This document shows, one piece after another, positions 1 to 8,722 of a stretch of 64,000 bases of DNA. Position numbers and translations under genes: made by a program. The notes beneath the pieces were generated by a model. The model saw nothing but the letters and a program-made list of their open reading frames with translations, had not been told where the DNA came from and made no database searches. Source of the DNA: [Clostridium] asparagiforme DSM 15981. GTDB taxonomy: Bacteria; Bacillota; Clostridia; Lachnospirales; Lachnospiraceae. The stretch spans positions 4,030,001 through 4,094,000 of the forward strand of contig CP102272.1 in the NCBI GenBank assembly GCA_025149125.1. The letters are read 5' to 3'. Position 1 is the first letter of the stretch. Every line of letters begins with the position of its first letter.

Positions 1-841
1 GTACCACCATGGTATCCGTTTCCTTAATTAATTCCATCTCGTGGGGGTTCACGTAGATGCAGTGCCCAAGCAAGGTCTTGCTTCCCAGGATGTTGCAGTC
101 GTAGAGGCGGTCCACAATGCGCTTGCCGTATTTCTTCAGGCAGTCGTGCAGGTCCTCGATGCCCTCGGCCACATGGATGTGGTAGCCCACCTCGGCGGGC
201 TTGTTGGCCGCGGCCAGCTCCATGGTGGCGTCGGAGATGGTGAACTGGGCGTGCATACCCATCATTCCGGCGATCATGTCCGTGTCGTCGGCCAGGGCGT
301 GCTTGATCCAGGCTGCGTTCTCCATCACGGCTTCCTTCGCCTTGTCCATCCCGTCGCGGTCGGAAACCTCATAGCACAGGCAGGTGCGGATTCCCAGTTC
401 CTTAGCCGCGTCCTCGATGGCGAACAGGCTGTCGTGGATCTCGCCGAAACTGGCGTGGTGATCGAACACCGTGGTGACGCCGTTCTTGATGGAGTCAATA
501 TAGGTAGCCCGGGCGCTCTGGCGGGTCTGCTCGTTGGTCAGGTGGCGGTCGATGGTCCACCACATGCCGTCCAGAATCTCCAGAAAGCCGTTGGGATTGT
601 ATCCATTAATCGAAAGTCCTCTCGCCATGGCGCTGTAGATGTGCTCATGGGTGTTGATGAACGCAGGCATGATCACGCCCCCCCTGGCGTCCACATACTC
701 TGCCTCCGGGAATTCCTTTCTGACGTCCTCCGCAGTTCCGACCCGCACGATGGTGCCGCCGTCCATTGCCACCGCGCCGTTCTCATAGAAAGGAACCGCC
801 GGATCCCTTGTCACTAACCGTCCATTGCCAATTACTAACAT
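1..841 (-). CDS. ssnA: SsnA-type amidohydrolase (selenium/purine cluster), 3' part outside window
   Basis: The first 280 codons of a metal-dependent amidohydrolase are visible, and the reading frame runs off the left edge. The N-terminus begins MLVIGNGRLVTRDPA. Metal-site motifs follow: NTHEHIYSAMARG (the HxH pair, about residues 63-65), a histidine in GYHIHVAEG and another in LLGHCIYVNPHE. This order fits the SsnA/chlorohydrolase branch of the amidohydrolase superfamily. SsnA genes usually sit with ygeX, ygeY, ygeW and xanthine-dehydrogenase genes in anaerobic purine breakdown; the exact substrate is not settled. The start ATG (839-841) has an AAAGGAGAG ribosome site. The gene is divergent from the regulator at 1162, so the two probably share the 842-1161 control region. 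Confidence 0.85.
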   Translation of the reverse strand, partial: MLVIGNGRLVTRDPAVPFYENGAVAMDGGTIVRVGTAEDVRKEFPEAEYVDARGGVIMPAFINTHEHIYSAMARGLSINGYNPNGFLEILDGMWWTIDRHLTNEQTRQSARATYIDSIKNGVTTVFDHHASFGEIHDSLFAIEDAAKELGIRTCLCYEVSDRDGMDKAKEAVMENAAWIKHALADDTDMIAGMMGMHAQFTISDATMELAAANKPAEVGYHIHVAEGIEDLHDCLKKYGKRIVDRLYDCNILGSKTLLGHCIYVNPHEMELIKETDTMVV

Positions 842-1161
842 AACCTCTCTCCTTTACTCGATGATGGTTTTCTTCCTGTTTCTGAATCACATTTCTGATC
901 GGTCACACTCTGCCATTCATATCTCTGCTTTTTAAGCAGAATGTGCCTCCCTGTACCCCTATACTAACACCTGTAACCGGCATTTGCAAGCAGAAAATGC
1001 AAAATTTTTTAGATATCAAAAATTTTTTTGTAAAAAAGTATTGCAATTCCATTTTTTTGTGATATGATGGAATCATAAACAACGAGGCAAAATTAACAAT
1101 CGTGTTTATTGTACAAAGTTACCTAATTTTGAAGAATCCTGAAGGAAAGGAGAAAATGCTT
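842..1161. promoter_or_regulatory. Divergent control region between ssnA and the YheO-type regulator
   Basis: This AT-rich 320-bp gap carries promoters for both directions. On the plus strand a good sigma-A-like promoter is visible: TTGCAA (1041-1046), a 16-nt spacer and TATGAT (1063-1068), about 90 bp before the regulator start. A homopolymeric A/T tract lies just upstream (about 1003-1038). No convincing minus-strand promoter was picked out by eye. An operator for the adjacent PAS/HTH regulator would be expected here, but no clear palindrome was found. Confidence 0.6.
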
Positions 1162-1821
1162 ATGACTTACACATTAGGGCTCCTGACCCAGATAGCCGAC
1201 GGCCTTTCCAGACAGTTCGGTCCTGATTGTGAAGTGGTGATCCATGATTTGAAAAAGCATGACATGGAGCATTCCATCGTATACATTACCAATGGACATA
1301 TCACCAACCGCCAGGTCGGCGACGGCCCGTCCAAGGTCGTGTTGGAAACCCTTCACAACAAGGACGCGGCTTCTCTCAAAGACCATCTGGGTTATCTGAC
1401 CCGCTCAGCCAACGGGCGGATCTTAAAATCCAGCACCTTCTATATTCATAATGAGGAGGGCGACGCCATCGACTACATACTGGCGATCAACTTCGACATC
1501 ACCGGGCTGATGACAGTGGACCGGGCGATCAAAGCGCTGATCGATACCGAACCCCAATCGGATGCGAAAAAGCAGCCGGATCAGATCGTCACCAACGTCA
1601 CCGACCTGCTCGACAGCCTGATCGAACAATCCGTGCTTATGATTGGAAAGCCGGCCGCTCTTATGAATAAAGAGGAAAAGGTAGCGGCGATCCAGTTCTT
1701 AAACGACGCGGGAGCGTTCCTGATTACCAAGTCCGGCGACAAGATCTCCAAGTACTTCGGGATCTCAAAATTCACTTTGTACAGTTACATCGATGTGAAC
1801 AGCCGCAAAACGGACAATTAA
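1162..1821 (+). CDS. YheO/DauR-like transcriptional regulator (PAS + C-terminal HTH)
   Basis: A 219-aa protein with the YheO arrangement. The N-terminal PAS-like sensor (about 1-120) contains FGPDCEVVIHDL and later SSTFYIHNEEGDAIDYILAIN. The C-terminal helix-turn-helix (about 165-219) contains GAFLITKSGDKISKYFGIS and FTLYSYID. Regulators of this family often sit in amino-acid or purine catabolic clusters, and this one lies between ssnA and ygeX, so local control of purine catabolism is the likely job (inference). The ribosome site GGAG (1149-1152) is 9 nt from ATG 1162 but only 3 nt from ATG 1156. I therefore prefer 1162, although an upstream in-frame ATG at 1156 cannot be excluded. Confidence 0.85.
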   Translation: MTYTLGLLTQIADGLSRQFGPDCEVVIHDLKKHDMEHSIVYITNGHITNRQVGDGPSKVVLETLHNKDAASLKDHLGYLTRSANGRILKSSTFYIHNEEGDAIDYILAINFDITGLMTVDRAIKALIDTEPQSDAKKQPDQIVTNVTDLLDSLIEQSVLMIGKPAALMNKEEKVAAIQFLNDAGAFLITKSGDKISKYFGISKFTLYSYIDVNSRKTDN

Positions 1822-1887
1822 ACAATCCTGTTAACAACTCTATTCCTATTAAAACAAACGCATGATTATAAGGAGGATTTAATAACA

Positions 1888-3093
1888 ATGGAACAGATCA
1901 AGTGGGCGGTAAATAAAATGCCCAAAACTGCGGATACGAATCTGCCGATTATGGGATTGGAAGAAATCAAGAAGGCCAGAACCTTCCACGAGAGCTTCCC
2001 CCAGTACAGCAAAACCCCTCTCACCAAGCTGGACCAGATGGCCGCTTACCTGGGAGTGAAGGAAGTTTACATCAAGGACGAGTCCTACCGGTTCGGATTA
2101 AACGCATTCAAGGTGCTGGGCGGTTCCTTCGCAATGGCCCGCTTCATCGCCAGCGAGACCGGAAAGGACGTTTCCGAACTGCCCTACGCGGTGCTCACCT
2201 CCGACAAACTCCGTGAAGAATTCGGTCAGGCCACCTTCTTCACCGCCACCGACGGCAACCACGGCCGCGGCGTCGCCTGGTCTGCCAACCGTTTAGGCCA
2301 GAAGGCGGTGGTACATATGCCCAAGGGTTCCACTCAGACCCGCCTTGAGAACATCGCAAAGGAGGGCGCTCAGGTTGACATTCAGGAGATGAACTACGAC
2401 GACTGCGTGCGTCTGGCCGCAAAGGAAGCGGAGGAGACCGAGCGCGGCGTGATCGTTCAGGATACCGCCTGGGACGGCTACGAGGAGATTCCCTCCTGGA
2501 TCATGCAGGGCTACGGCACCATGGCGATGGAGGCCGGTGAACAGCTGAAAGATTACGGCTGCGACCGCCCCACCCACGTGTTCGTTCAGGCCGGCGTAGG
2601 CTCCTTAGCCGGCGCGGTTGTAGGATATTTCACCAACCTTTACCCCGACAATCCTCCCACCTTCGTAGTGGTGGAAGCCGATGTGGCAGCCTGCCTGTAT
2701 AAGGGCGCGGCAGCCGGAGACGGTGATCCCCGCATTGTGGACGGCGACATGCAGACCATCATGGCCGGCCTCGCCTGCGGAGAGCCCAACACCATCTCCT
2801 GGGATATCTTAAAGAACCACGTAACCGTATTCATCGCAGCTCCCGACTGGGTAGCCGCAAAGGGCATGCGCATGCTGGCCGCTCCCATTAAGGGCGACGC
2901 GCCTGTTACCTCCGGCGAATCCGGAGCCGCTCCCTTCGGAGCCCTGGCCGCCATGACCACCATGGACGATTACAAGGATCTGCGCCAGGCCATCGGTCTG
3001 GATGAGAATTCCAAGGTACTGCTCTTCTCCACCGAGGGCGACACCGATCCGGACCGCTACAAGAACATCGTCTGGGAAGGCAAAGAGAAATAA
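1888..3093 (+). CDS. ygeX: Diaminopropionate ammonia-lyase (YgeX/DpaL)
   Basis: A 401-aa PLP-dependent fold-type II enzyme that cleaves 2,3-diaminopropionate to pyruvate and ammonia. The PLP lysine is in RFGLNAFKVLGG (about residue 78). A phosphate-binding or substrate loop is seen in TATDGNHGRGVAWSA, and a glycine-rich segment in QAGVGSLAGAVVGYF. Length and motifs match the DpaL family (about 400 aa). It follows the PAS/HTH regulator by 66 bp and has an AGGAGG ribosome site (1871-1876). In Ssn/Yge clusters of gut Clostridia and E. coli, this gene is linked to anaerobic urate/purine catabolism, where diaminopropionate is thought to be an intermediate. Confidence 0.93.
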   Translation: MEQIKWAVNKMPKTADTNLPIMGLEEIKKARTFHESFPQYSKTPLTKLDQMAAYLGVKEVYIKDESYRFGLNAFKVLGGSFAMARFIASETGKDVSELPYAVLTSDKLREEFGQATFFTATDGNHGRGVAWSANRLGQKAVVHMPKGSTQTRLENIAKEGAQVDIQEMNYDDCVRLAAKEAEETERGVIVQDTAWDGYEEIPSWIMQGYGTMAMEAGEQLKDYGCDRPTHVFVQAGVGSLAGAVVGYFTNLYPDNPPTFVVVEADVAACLYKGAAAGDGDPRIVDGDMQTIMAGLACGEPNTISWDILKNHVTVFIAAPDWVAAKGMRMLAAPIKGDAPVTSGESGAAPFGALAAMTTMDDYKDLRQAIGLDENSKVLLFSTEGDTDPDRYKNIVWEGKEK

Positions 3094-3144
3094 ACAGTTT
3101 CATATAAAAACCAATCACAAAACATATTTATGGAGGAAATCAAA

Positions 3145-4461
3145 ATGAGCCTGGATTATGGCAAAATCAAGGAAGCTGCACAGAACTACGAAAAAGACAT
3201 GACCAAATTTTTACGCGACATCGTAAAATTCCCCGGCGAGAGCTGCGATGAGAAAGCTCACATCGACCGCATTGCACAGGAGATGAGAAAGCTGGATTTC
3301 GACAAGGTCGAGATCGATCCCATGGGCAACGTGCTGGGATACATGGGCACCGGCAAGACCTTAATCGGGTTTGACGCCCACATCGACACCGTTGGCATCG
3401 GCAACAAGAACAACTGGAACTTCGATCCCTACGAGGGATACGAGAACGACACCGAGATCGGCGGACGCGGCGTGTCCGACCAGTGCGGCGGTATCGTAAG
3501 CGCGGTTTACGGCGCTAAGATCATGAAGGATCTGGGACTGCTCTCCGACAAATACACCGTATTAGTAACCGGTACGGTTCAGGAAGAGGACTGCGACGGC
3601 CTGTGCTGGCAGTACATCATCAACGAAGACAAGGTCCGTCCGGACTTCGTGGTTTCCACCGAGCCCACCGACGGCGGCATCTACCGCGGCCAGAGAGGCC
3701 GTATGGAGATTCGCGTGGACGTCAAGGGCGTTTCCTGCCACGGCTCCGCTCCCGAGCGCGGCGACAACGCCATCTACAAGATGGCCGACATCCTTCAGGA
3801 TGTGCGCGCTCTCAACGAGAACGACGCTGCCGACGACAAGGAAGTTAAGGGCCTTGTGAAAATGCTGGATGAGAAATACAACCCCGAATACAAGGAAGCC
3901 AACTTCCTGGGCCGCGGAACCGTTACGGTTTCCGAGATTTTCTTCACCTCCCCCAGCCGCTGCGCAGTGGCCGACTCCTGCTCCGTTTCCCTGGACCGCC
4001 GCATGACCGCAGGCGAGACCTGGGAGAGCTGCTTGGATGAAATCCGCGCTCTGCCCGCAGTACAGAAATACGGCGACGACGTGAAGGTTTCCATGTATGA
4101 GTATTCCCGTCCTTCCTACAAGGGCCTTACATACCCCATCGAGTGCTACTTCCCCACCTGGGTGATCCCGGAGGATCACGATGTGACCAAGGCGCTGGAG
4201 GAGTCCTACAAGAACCTGTTCGGCGAGGCCCGCATCGGCGCAGAGGAGACTCTGGAGATGAGAACCGCCCGCCCGCTGACCGACAAGTGGACCTTCTCCA
4301 CCAACGGCGTATCCATCATGGGCCGCAACGGCATCCCCTGCATCGGCTTTGGACCGGGCGCTGAGGCTCAGGCTCACGCTCCCAACGAGAAGACCTGGAA
4401 ACAGGATCTGGTGACCTGCGCAGCCGTTTACGCCGCTCTGCCCACCGTTTACTGCAAGTAA
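3145..4461 (+). CDS. ygeY: YgeY-family M20 metallohydrolase (selenium metabolism-linked)
   Basis: A 438-aa M20-family amidohydrolase/deacetylase. Metal and catalytic motifs appear in order: [10 protein letters not shown] (His and Asp), [16 protein letters not shown] (the general-base Glu region), VVSTEPTDG and a late histidine in [13 protein letters not shown] dimerisation lid starts near [14 protein letters not shown]. These fit the YgeY subgroup always found near ygeX/ygeW/ssnA; its exact reaction in purine breakdown is unproven but likely hydrolysis of a ureido or amide intermediate. An ATG at 3130 is in frame, but its codons overlap the GGAGG ribosome site at 3132-3136, so the true start is ATG 3145. 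Confidence 0.9.
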   Translation: MSLDYGKIKEAAQNYEKDMTKFLRDIVKFPGESCDEKAHIDRIAQEMRKLDFDKVEIDPMGNVLGYMGTGKTLIGFDAHIDTVGIGNKNNWNFDPYEGYENDTEIGGRGVSDQCGGIVSAVYGAKIMKDLGLLSDKYTVLVTGTVQEEDCDGLCWQYIINEDKVRPDFVVSTEPTDGGIYRGQRGRMEIRVDVKGVSCHGSAPERGDNAIYKMADILQDVRALNENDAADDKEVKGLVKMLDEKYNPEYKEANFLGRGTVTVSEIFFTSPSRCAVADSCSVSLDRRMTAGETWESCLDEIRALPAVQKYGDDVKVSMYEYSRPSYKGLTYPIECYFPTWVIPEDHDVTKALEESYKNLFGEARIGAEETLEMRTARPLTDKWTFSTNGVSIMGRNGIPCIGFGPGAEAQAHAPNEKTWKQDLVTCAAVYAALPTVYCK

Positions 4462-4497
4462 TTTGACATTTTCCCGAAATCCGACTCCTAGAATGCC

Positions 4498-4531
4498 GCG
4501 CTGAAAGCTCTTGCCAATTTTCTTTCAGCGC
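4498..4531. repeat. Perfect 10-bp inverted repeat after ygeY
   Basis: GCGCTGAAAG (4498-4507) and CTTTCAGCGC (4522-4531) are perfect complements around a 14-nt loop. No T-run follows on either strand, so it is not a typical Rho-independent terminator. It could be an mRNA-stabilising or processing hairpin between ygeY and ygeW, or an operator. Confidence 0.6.
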
Positions 4532-4547
4532 ACCGTCTCAGACGATA

Positions 4548-4579
4548 TCCGGCGGTTTTGTGCTGAATTGGCCGCCGGA
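4548..4579. repeat. Second perfect 8-bp inverted repeat in the ygeY-ygeW gap
   Basis: TCCGGCGG (4548-4555) pairs perfectly with CCGCCGGA (4572-4579) across a 16-nt loop. It lies 16 nt beyond the previous inverted repeat. The 199-bp gap is unusually long for this cluster and lacks a U-tract, which suggests post-transcriptional tuning rather than termination (inference). Confidence 0.5.
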
Positions 4580-4660
4580 ACATCCGGACGGAGCCGGTTT
4601 TCCGTATCAATATCACGTTACCCATAAAAATTAACATACAATTTTAAAGGAGTTAAAATC

Positions 4661-5854
4661 ATGAAAACATTACAGGATTACATCGATAAGCTGAACAAAC
4701 TCAACTTCAAGGAAATGTACGAGGGCGACTTCTTCCTGACCTGGGAGAAATCCGACGACGAGCTGGAGGCCGTTTGGACCGTAGCCGACGCTCTGCGCTT
4801 CATGCGTGAGAACAACATCTCCACCAAGGTGTTCGAGAGCGGACTGGGCATCTCCTTATTCCGCGACAACTCCACCCGCACCCGTTTCTCCTTCGCCTCC
4901 GCCTGCAACCTGTTAGGCCTTGAGGTTCAGGATCTGGACGAGGGCAAATCCCAGGTAGCTCACGGCGAGACCGTGCGCGAGACCGCCAACATGATCTCCT
5001 TCATGGCTGACGTCATCGGTATCCGCGACGACATGTACATCGGCAAGGGCAACGCCTACATGCACGAGGTTGTAGACGCTGTTTCCCAGGGCTACAAGGA
5101 CGGCATCTTAGAGCAGAAGCCCACCCTGGTGAACTTACAGTGCGACATCGACCATCCCACCCAGTGTATGGCCGACATGCTGCACATCATCCACGAGTTC
5201 GGCGGTGTGGAGAACCTGAAGGGCAAAAAGCTGGCTATGACCTGGGCTTACTCTCCCTCCTACGGCAAACCCCTCTCCGTTCCCCAGGGCGTTGTCGGCC
5301 TGATGACCAGAATGGGTATGGAAGTTGTCCTGGCTCATCCGGAAGGCTACGAGATCATGCCTGAGGTTGAGGAAGTTGCAAAACAGAACGCTGAGAAGTC
5401 CGGCGGTTCCTTCCGCGTATCCCACGACATGGCCGACGCCTTCAAGGACGCCGACATCGTTTACCCGAAGAGCTGGGCTCCCTTCGCCGCTATGGAGAAG
5501 AGAACCAACCTGTACGGCGAGGGTGACAGCGAGGGAATCAAGGCTCTGGAGAAAGAGCTGCTGGCTCAGAACGCACAGCACAAAGACTGGTGCTGCACCG
5601 AGGAGCTGATGAAGACCACCAAGGACGGCAAGGCTCTGTACCTGCACTGCTTACCGGCCGACATCAACGACGTGAGCTGCAAGGACGGCGAGGTTGAGGC
5701 TTCCGTATTCGACCGCTACCGCGATCCGCTGTACAAGGAAGCCAGCTTCAAACCCTACGTGATCGCCGCCATGATCATGCTGGCTAAGTTTGCCGATCCG
5801 GCTGAAGTGTTAAAGAAGCTGGAAGAGAAGGGAACTCCCCGCGTATTCAAGTAA
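4661..5854 (+). CDS. ygeW: YgeW-family carbamoyltransferase
   Basis: A 397-aa member of the aspartate/ornithine carbamoyltransferase fold. The carbamoyl-phosphate site is FRDNSTRTRFSFASA (STRTR near residue 71), followed by SQVAHGET, DHPTQCMADML and the late LYLHCLPAD segment. The N-terminus and length match the knotted YgeW group rather than OTCase or ATCase. The acceptor of this family was long unknown; in the purine context it should work backwards, releasing carbamoyl phosphate for the carbamate kinase downstream. The ribosome site AAAGGAG sits before ATG 4661, and the gene is followed by a strong terminator before arcC. Confidence 0.92.
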   Translation: MKTLQDYIDKLNKLNFKEMYEGDFFLTWEKSDDELEAVWTVADALRFMRENNISTKVFESGLGISLFRDNSTRTRFSFASACNLLGLEVQDLDEGKSQVAHGETVRETANMISFMADVIGIRDDMYIGKGNAYMHEVVDAVSQGYKDGILEQKPTLVNLQCDIDHPTQCMADMLHIIHEFGGVENLKGKKLAMTWAYSPSYGKPLSVPQGVVGLMTRMGMEVVLAHPEGYEIMPEVEEVAKQNAEKSGGSFRVSHDMADAFKDADIVYPKSWAPFAAMEKRTNLYGEGDSEGIKALEKELLAQNAQHKDWCCTEELMKTTKDGKALYLHCLPADINDVSCKDGEVEASVFDRYRDPLYKEASFKPYVIAAMIMLAKFADPAEVLKKLEEKGTPRVFK

Positions 5855-5878
5855 TCCACATTAAATGATTTTTATTCC

Positions 5879-5922
5879 GGGCTGCCGGGCATTCGGCCTG
5901 GCGGCCCTTTTCATCTTTTTTT
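5879..5922 (+). terminator. Rho-independent terminator between ygeW and arcC
   Basis: GGGCTGCCGGGC (5879-5890) pairs with GCCTGGCGGCCC (5896-5907), with two G-U wobbles, around a 5-nt loop. A TTTTCATCTTTTTTT tract follows. It lies inside the cluster, so arcC and the permease are either readthrough products or have their own promoter. Confidence 0.8.
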
Positions 5923-5947
5923 GCAAAAACTCAAAGGGGAAATTACT

Positions 5948-6898
5948 ATGGAAAATAAGAAAAAACGTATCGTCATCGCCCTGGGCGGAAATGCCCTGGG
6001 CAACACGCTGCCCGAGCAGATGAAGGCTGTGAAGATCACCGCCAAGGCGATCGTGGATCTGATCGAGGAGGGCTGTGAGGTTATCGTAGCTCACGGAAAC
6101 GGCCCCCAGGTGGGCATGATCAACAACGCCATGGCCGCTCTCAGCCGCGAGGACGCCAGCCAGCCCAATACCCCGCTCTCCGTCTGCGTCGCCATGAGCC
6201 AGGCTTACATCGGCTATGATCTGCAGAACGCCCTGCGGGAGGAGCTGTACAACCGCGATATCTGCGATATCCCGGTATCGACCATGATCACCCAGGTCCG
6301 GGTGGACGCGGACGATCCCGCATTTGACAGTCCCAGCAAGCCCATCGGCCACTTCATGACCGAGGAACAGGCCAAGATCGCCGAGGAAAAATACGGATAT
6401 ATGATGCGCGAGGACGCAGGACGCGGTTACCGCCGTGTGGTGGCCTCCCCCAAACCCGCCGAGATCGTCGAGATCGGCGCAATCCGTTCCCTGGTTGACT
6501 CCGGTCAGCTGGTCATCGCCTGCGGAGGCGGCGGAATCCCGGTTACCCGCCAGGGCAACCACTTAAAAGGCGCCAGCGCCGTAATCGACAAGGACTTCGC
6601 AAGCGAGCTGCTGGCAGAAGAATTAAACGCAGATTTCTTAATTATTCTGACCGCAGTTGAAAAGGTAGCTGTTAACTTCGGAAAGCCGGAAGAAAAATGG
6701 CTGGATGATCTGGACACGGAAGAAGCACGCAAGTTTATCAAAGAGGGCCACTTCGCCCCCGGCTCCATGCTTCCCAAGGTACAGGCCGCTGTAAAATTTG
6801 CTGAATCAAAGCCAGGACGCACTGCTTTAATTACGCTGTTGGAAAAAGCAAAAGACGGTATCCAGGGAAAAACCGGTACTCATATCCATTTAGCGTAA
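5948..6898 (+). CDS. arcC: Carbamate kinase
   Basis: A 316-aa amino-acid kinase family enzyme that makes ATP from carbamoyl phosphate and ADP. The N-terminal IVIALGGNALGN, the VAHGNGPQVGMINN segment and the ACGGGGIPV loop are typical of ArcC/CpkA. Length matches the family (about 310-316 aa). The longest frame begins at a TTG (5921) inside the terminator U-tract; ATG 5948 with AAAGGGGA 7 nt upstream is the credible start. As partner of YgeW it would harvest energy at the end of purine/ureide degradation. It stands 13 nt before the permease and probably shares its transcript. Confidence 0.95.
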   Translation: MENKKKRIVIALGGNALGNTLPEQMKAVKITAKAIVDLIEEGCEVIVAHGNGPQVGMINNAMAALSREDASQPNTPLSVCVAMSQAYIGYDLQNALREELYNRDICDIPVSTMITQVRVDADDPAFDSPSKPIGHFMTEEQAKIAEEKYGYMMREDAGRGYRRVVASPKPAEIVEIGAIRSLVDSGQLVIACGGGGIPVTRQGNHLKGASAVIDKDFASELLAEELNADFLIILTAVEKVAVNFGKPEEKWLDDLDTEEARKFIKEGHFAPGSMLPKVQAAVKFAESKPGRTALITLLEKAKDGIQGKTGTHIHLA

Positions 6899-6911
6899 AG
6901 GAGGCAATATC

Positions 6912-8252
6912 ATGAATTCAGAAAAACAGCACGCATCACTGTTCGATTTGGACGGCGTTCCAAAAATGAGCCAGGCAATTCCCCTGGCGCTCCAGCACGT
7001 AGTCGCCATGATTGTGGGCTGCGTGACGCCTGCCATCATCATTTCCGGTGCTGCCGGTATCGACACCGCAGACCGGGTAATCCTGATCCAGGCTTCTCTG
7101 GTTGTATCGGCCCTTGCCACCCTGCTCCAGCTGTTTCCGCTGGGCAAAAAAGGCGGACTCCGCCTGGGCGCCGGCCTCCCTGTTATCCTGGGCGTCAGCT
7201 TTGCCTACGTGCCCAGCATGCAGGCCATTGCCGAACAGTACGGTATTGCGACGATTCTGGGCTCCCAGATCGTGGGCGGTATCTGTGCGGTTATCGTGGG
7301 TATCATGATTAAAAAGATCCGCAAGTTTTTCCCGCCGTTAATCGCGGGCACCGTGGTGTTCACCATCGGACTGAGCCTCTACCCCACCGCCATCAACTAC
7401 ATGGCCGGCGGCACCGGACAGCCCAATTACGGCTCCTGGCAGAACTGGACGGTGGCGATTTTCACCCTGGTTGTCGTAACCGTGTTAAATCATTTTGCCA
7501 AAGGCTTCTTAAAGCTGGCTTCCATCCTGATGGGCATGATCGCGGGATACATATTCTCCATGTTCTTCGGAATGGTCAGCTTTACCAACGTGGGCGAAGC
7601 CGGAATGTTCCAGCTGCCCCACATCATGCACTTTGGAATCAACTTTGAAATCTCCGCCTGCGTAGCCATCGGACTGCTGTTCGTGATCAATTCCGTGCAG
7701 GCCATCGGCGACTTCTCCGCCACCACGGCGGGAGGTCTGGACCGCGAGCCCACCACGGATGAGCTGCAGGGCGCGATCCTGGGATACGGCATTACCAACG
7801 TAGTCGGCGCCTTCTTAGGCTGCCTTCCCACCGCGACCTACAGCCAGAACGTGGGTATCGTGGCCACCACCAAGGTGGTAAACCGCGTGACTCTGGGAAT
7901 CTCCGCCCTGGTAATCCTGGTGGCGGGCCTGTTCCCCAAATTCTCCGCGCTTTTGACCACCATCCCCTACGCGGTATTGGGCGGAGCTACCGTATCCGTG
8001 TTCGCCTCCATCGCAATGACCGGTATGAAGCTGGTTATGACGGAGGAAATGAACTACCGCAACACCTCCATCGTAGGCCTCGCGGCTGCGCTGGGCATGG
8101 GCGTTTCACAGGCAAGCGCCTCCTTAAGTTCCTTCCCGGCATGGGTAACCACCATCTTCGGCAAGTCCCCGGTTGTAATCGCAACCCTGGTGGCCATTCT
8201 GCTGAACGTGACGCTGCCCAGGGAAAAGAACCTTTACAAGACCAACAAATAA
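6912..8252 (+). CDS. NCS2 nucleobase:cation symporter (xanthine/urate permease)
   Basis: A 446-aa polytopic membrane protein of the nucleobase-ascorbate transporter family with about 12-14 hydrophobic segments. The NCS2 signature [QEP]-N-x-G-x4-T-[RKG] is present as QNVGIVATTK. The N-terminal ALQHVVAMIVGCVTPAI segment is also typical. Specificity between xanthine, urate and uracil cannot be read from sequence alone, but its position behind ygeX, ygeY, ygeW and arcC argues for a purine (xanthine or urate) substrate. The ribosome site AAAGGAGG overlaps the arcC stop, so it is translationally close-coupled to carbamate kinase. Confidence 0.88.
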   Translation: MNSEKQHASLFDLDGVPKMSQAIPLALQHVVAMIVGCVTPAIIISGAAGIDTADRVILIQASLVVSALATLLQLFPLGKKGGLRLGAGLPVILGVSFAYVPSMQAIAEQYGIATILGSQIVGGICAVIVGIMIKKIRKFFPPLIAGTVVFTIGLSLYPTAINYMAGGTGQPNYGSWQNWTVAIFTLVVVTVLNHFAKGFLKLASILMGMIAGYIFSMFFGMVSFTNVGEAGMFQLPHIMHFGINFEISACVAIGLLFVINSVQAIGDFSATTAGGLDREPTTDELQGAILGYGITNVVGAFLGCLPTATYSQNVGIVATTKVVNRVTLGISALVILVAGLFPKFSALLTTIPYAVLGGATVSVFASIAMTGMKLVMTEEMNYRNTSIVGLAAALGMGVSQASASLSSFPAWVTTIFGKSPVVIATLVAILLNVTLPREKNLYKTNK

Positions 8253-8347
8253 ATCCTCATAGTTCTGTTTATCAATAAATCCGGCTGTCTTGCCATACGG
8301 CCGGAATCCTCTGAACATATACCCGGAAGCCATCCCGGGGAAAACGA

Positions 8348-8394
8348 AACAGCCGCCGCGGTTTACTTGCCATCTTCCGCGGCGGCTGTTTTGT
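8348..8394. terminator. Bidirectional terminator, permease / DUF3795
   Basis: AACAGCCGCCGCGG (8348-8361) is the perfect complement of CCGCGGCGGCTGTT (8377-8390), with a 15-nt loop. TTGTATGTATG follows on the plus strand, and the minus-strand side carries TTTCGTTTT. It ends the rightward permease transcript and the leftward transcript that finishes with the DUF3795 gene. Confidence 0.85.
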
Positions 8395-8407
8395 ATGTAT
8401 GTTTGTT

Positions 8408-8677
8408 TTATTCGGTTTTCCCTTCCCCTGCCCACTGCCGCAAGGCTTCCAGCCTGGGCTTGGGGTCAAAGCCCATCTCCTCCCCCATGGACGCGCACAT
8501 CGCGCATGGGAATTCAGGACATTCCCCGCAATGGTTTAAGCTGCGGCTCTCGCAGCAGGACTTGACCGCGCACGCTCCGCCCCAGAAGGTCGTTTTCATG
8601 TTTATGCAGCCCGTACAGTTCACTTCTCCCTTGCGTCCGCAGCTGTCGCAGCGGACCCCGCAACGCGATTCATACAT
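8408..8677 (-). CDS. DUF3795 cysteine-rich protein
   Basis: An 89-aa protein with eleven cysteines arranged as CGVRCDSC, CTGC, CAVKSCC and CGECPEFPCAMC. This pattern matches the small DUF3795 family, thought to bind metal or an Fe-S cluster; no function is established. It is the last gene of a leftward group (barstar-like, aldo/keto reductase, hydrolase, DUF3795), 45 nt after the hydrolase, with a strong GAGGAGG ribosome site. Confidence 0.85.
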   Translation of the reverse strand: MYESRCGVRCDSCGRKGEVNCTGCINMKTTFWGGACAVKSCCESRSLNHCGECPEFPCAMCASMGEEMGFDPKPRLEALRQWAGEGKTE

Positions 8678-8722
8678 ATGGATCTCCTCCTCTTTTGTGT
8701 TGGCAGCCGGATAGTATCACAA

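Noticed and set aside
41..817. 258-codon plus-strand open frame at the left edge
   Set aside because: It is antisense to ssnA, whose metal motifs are clear; composition is that of a shadow frame.
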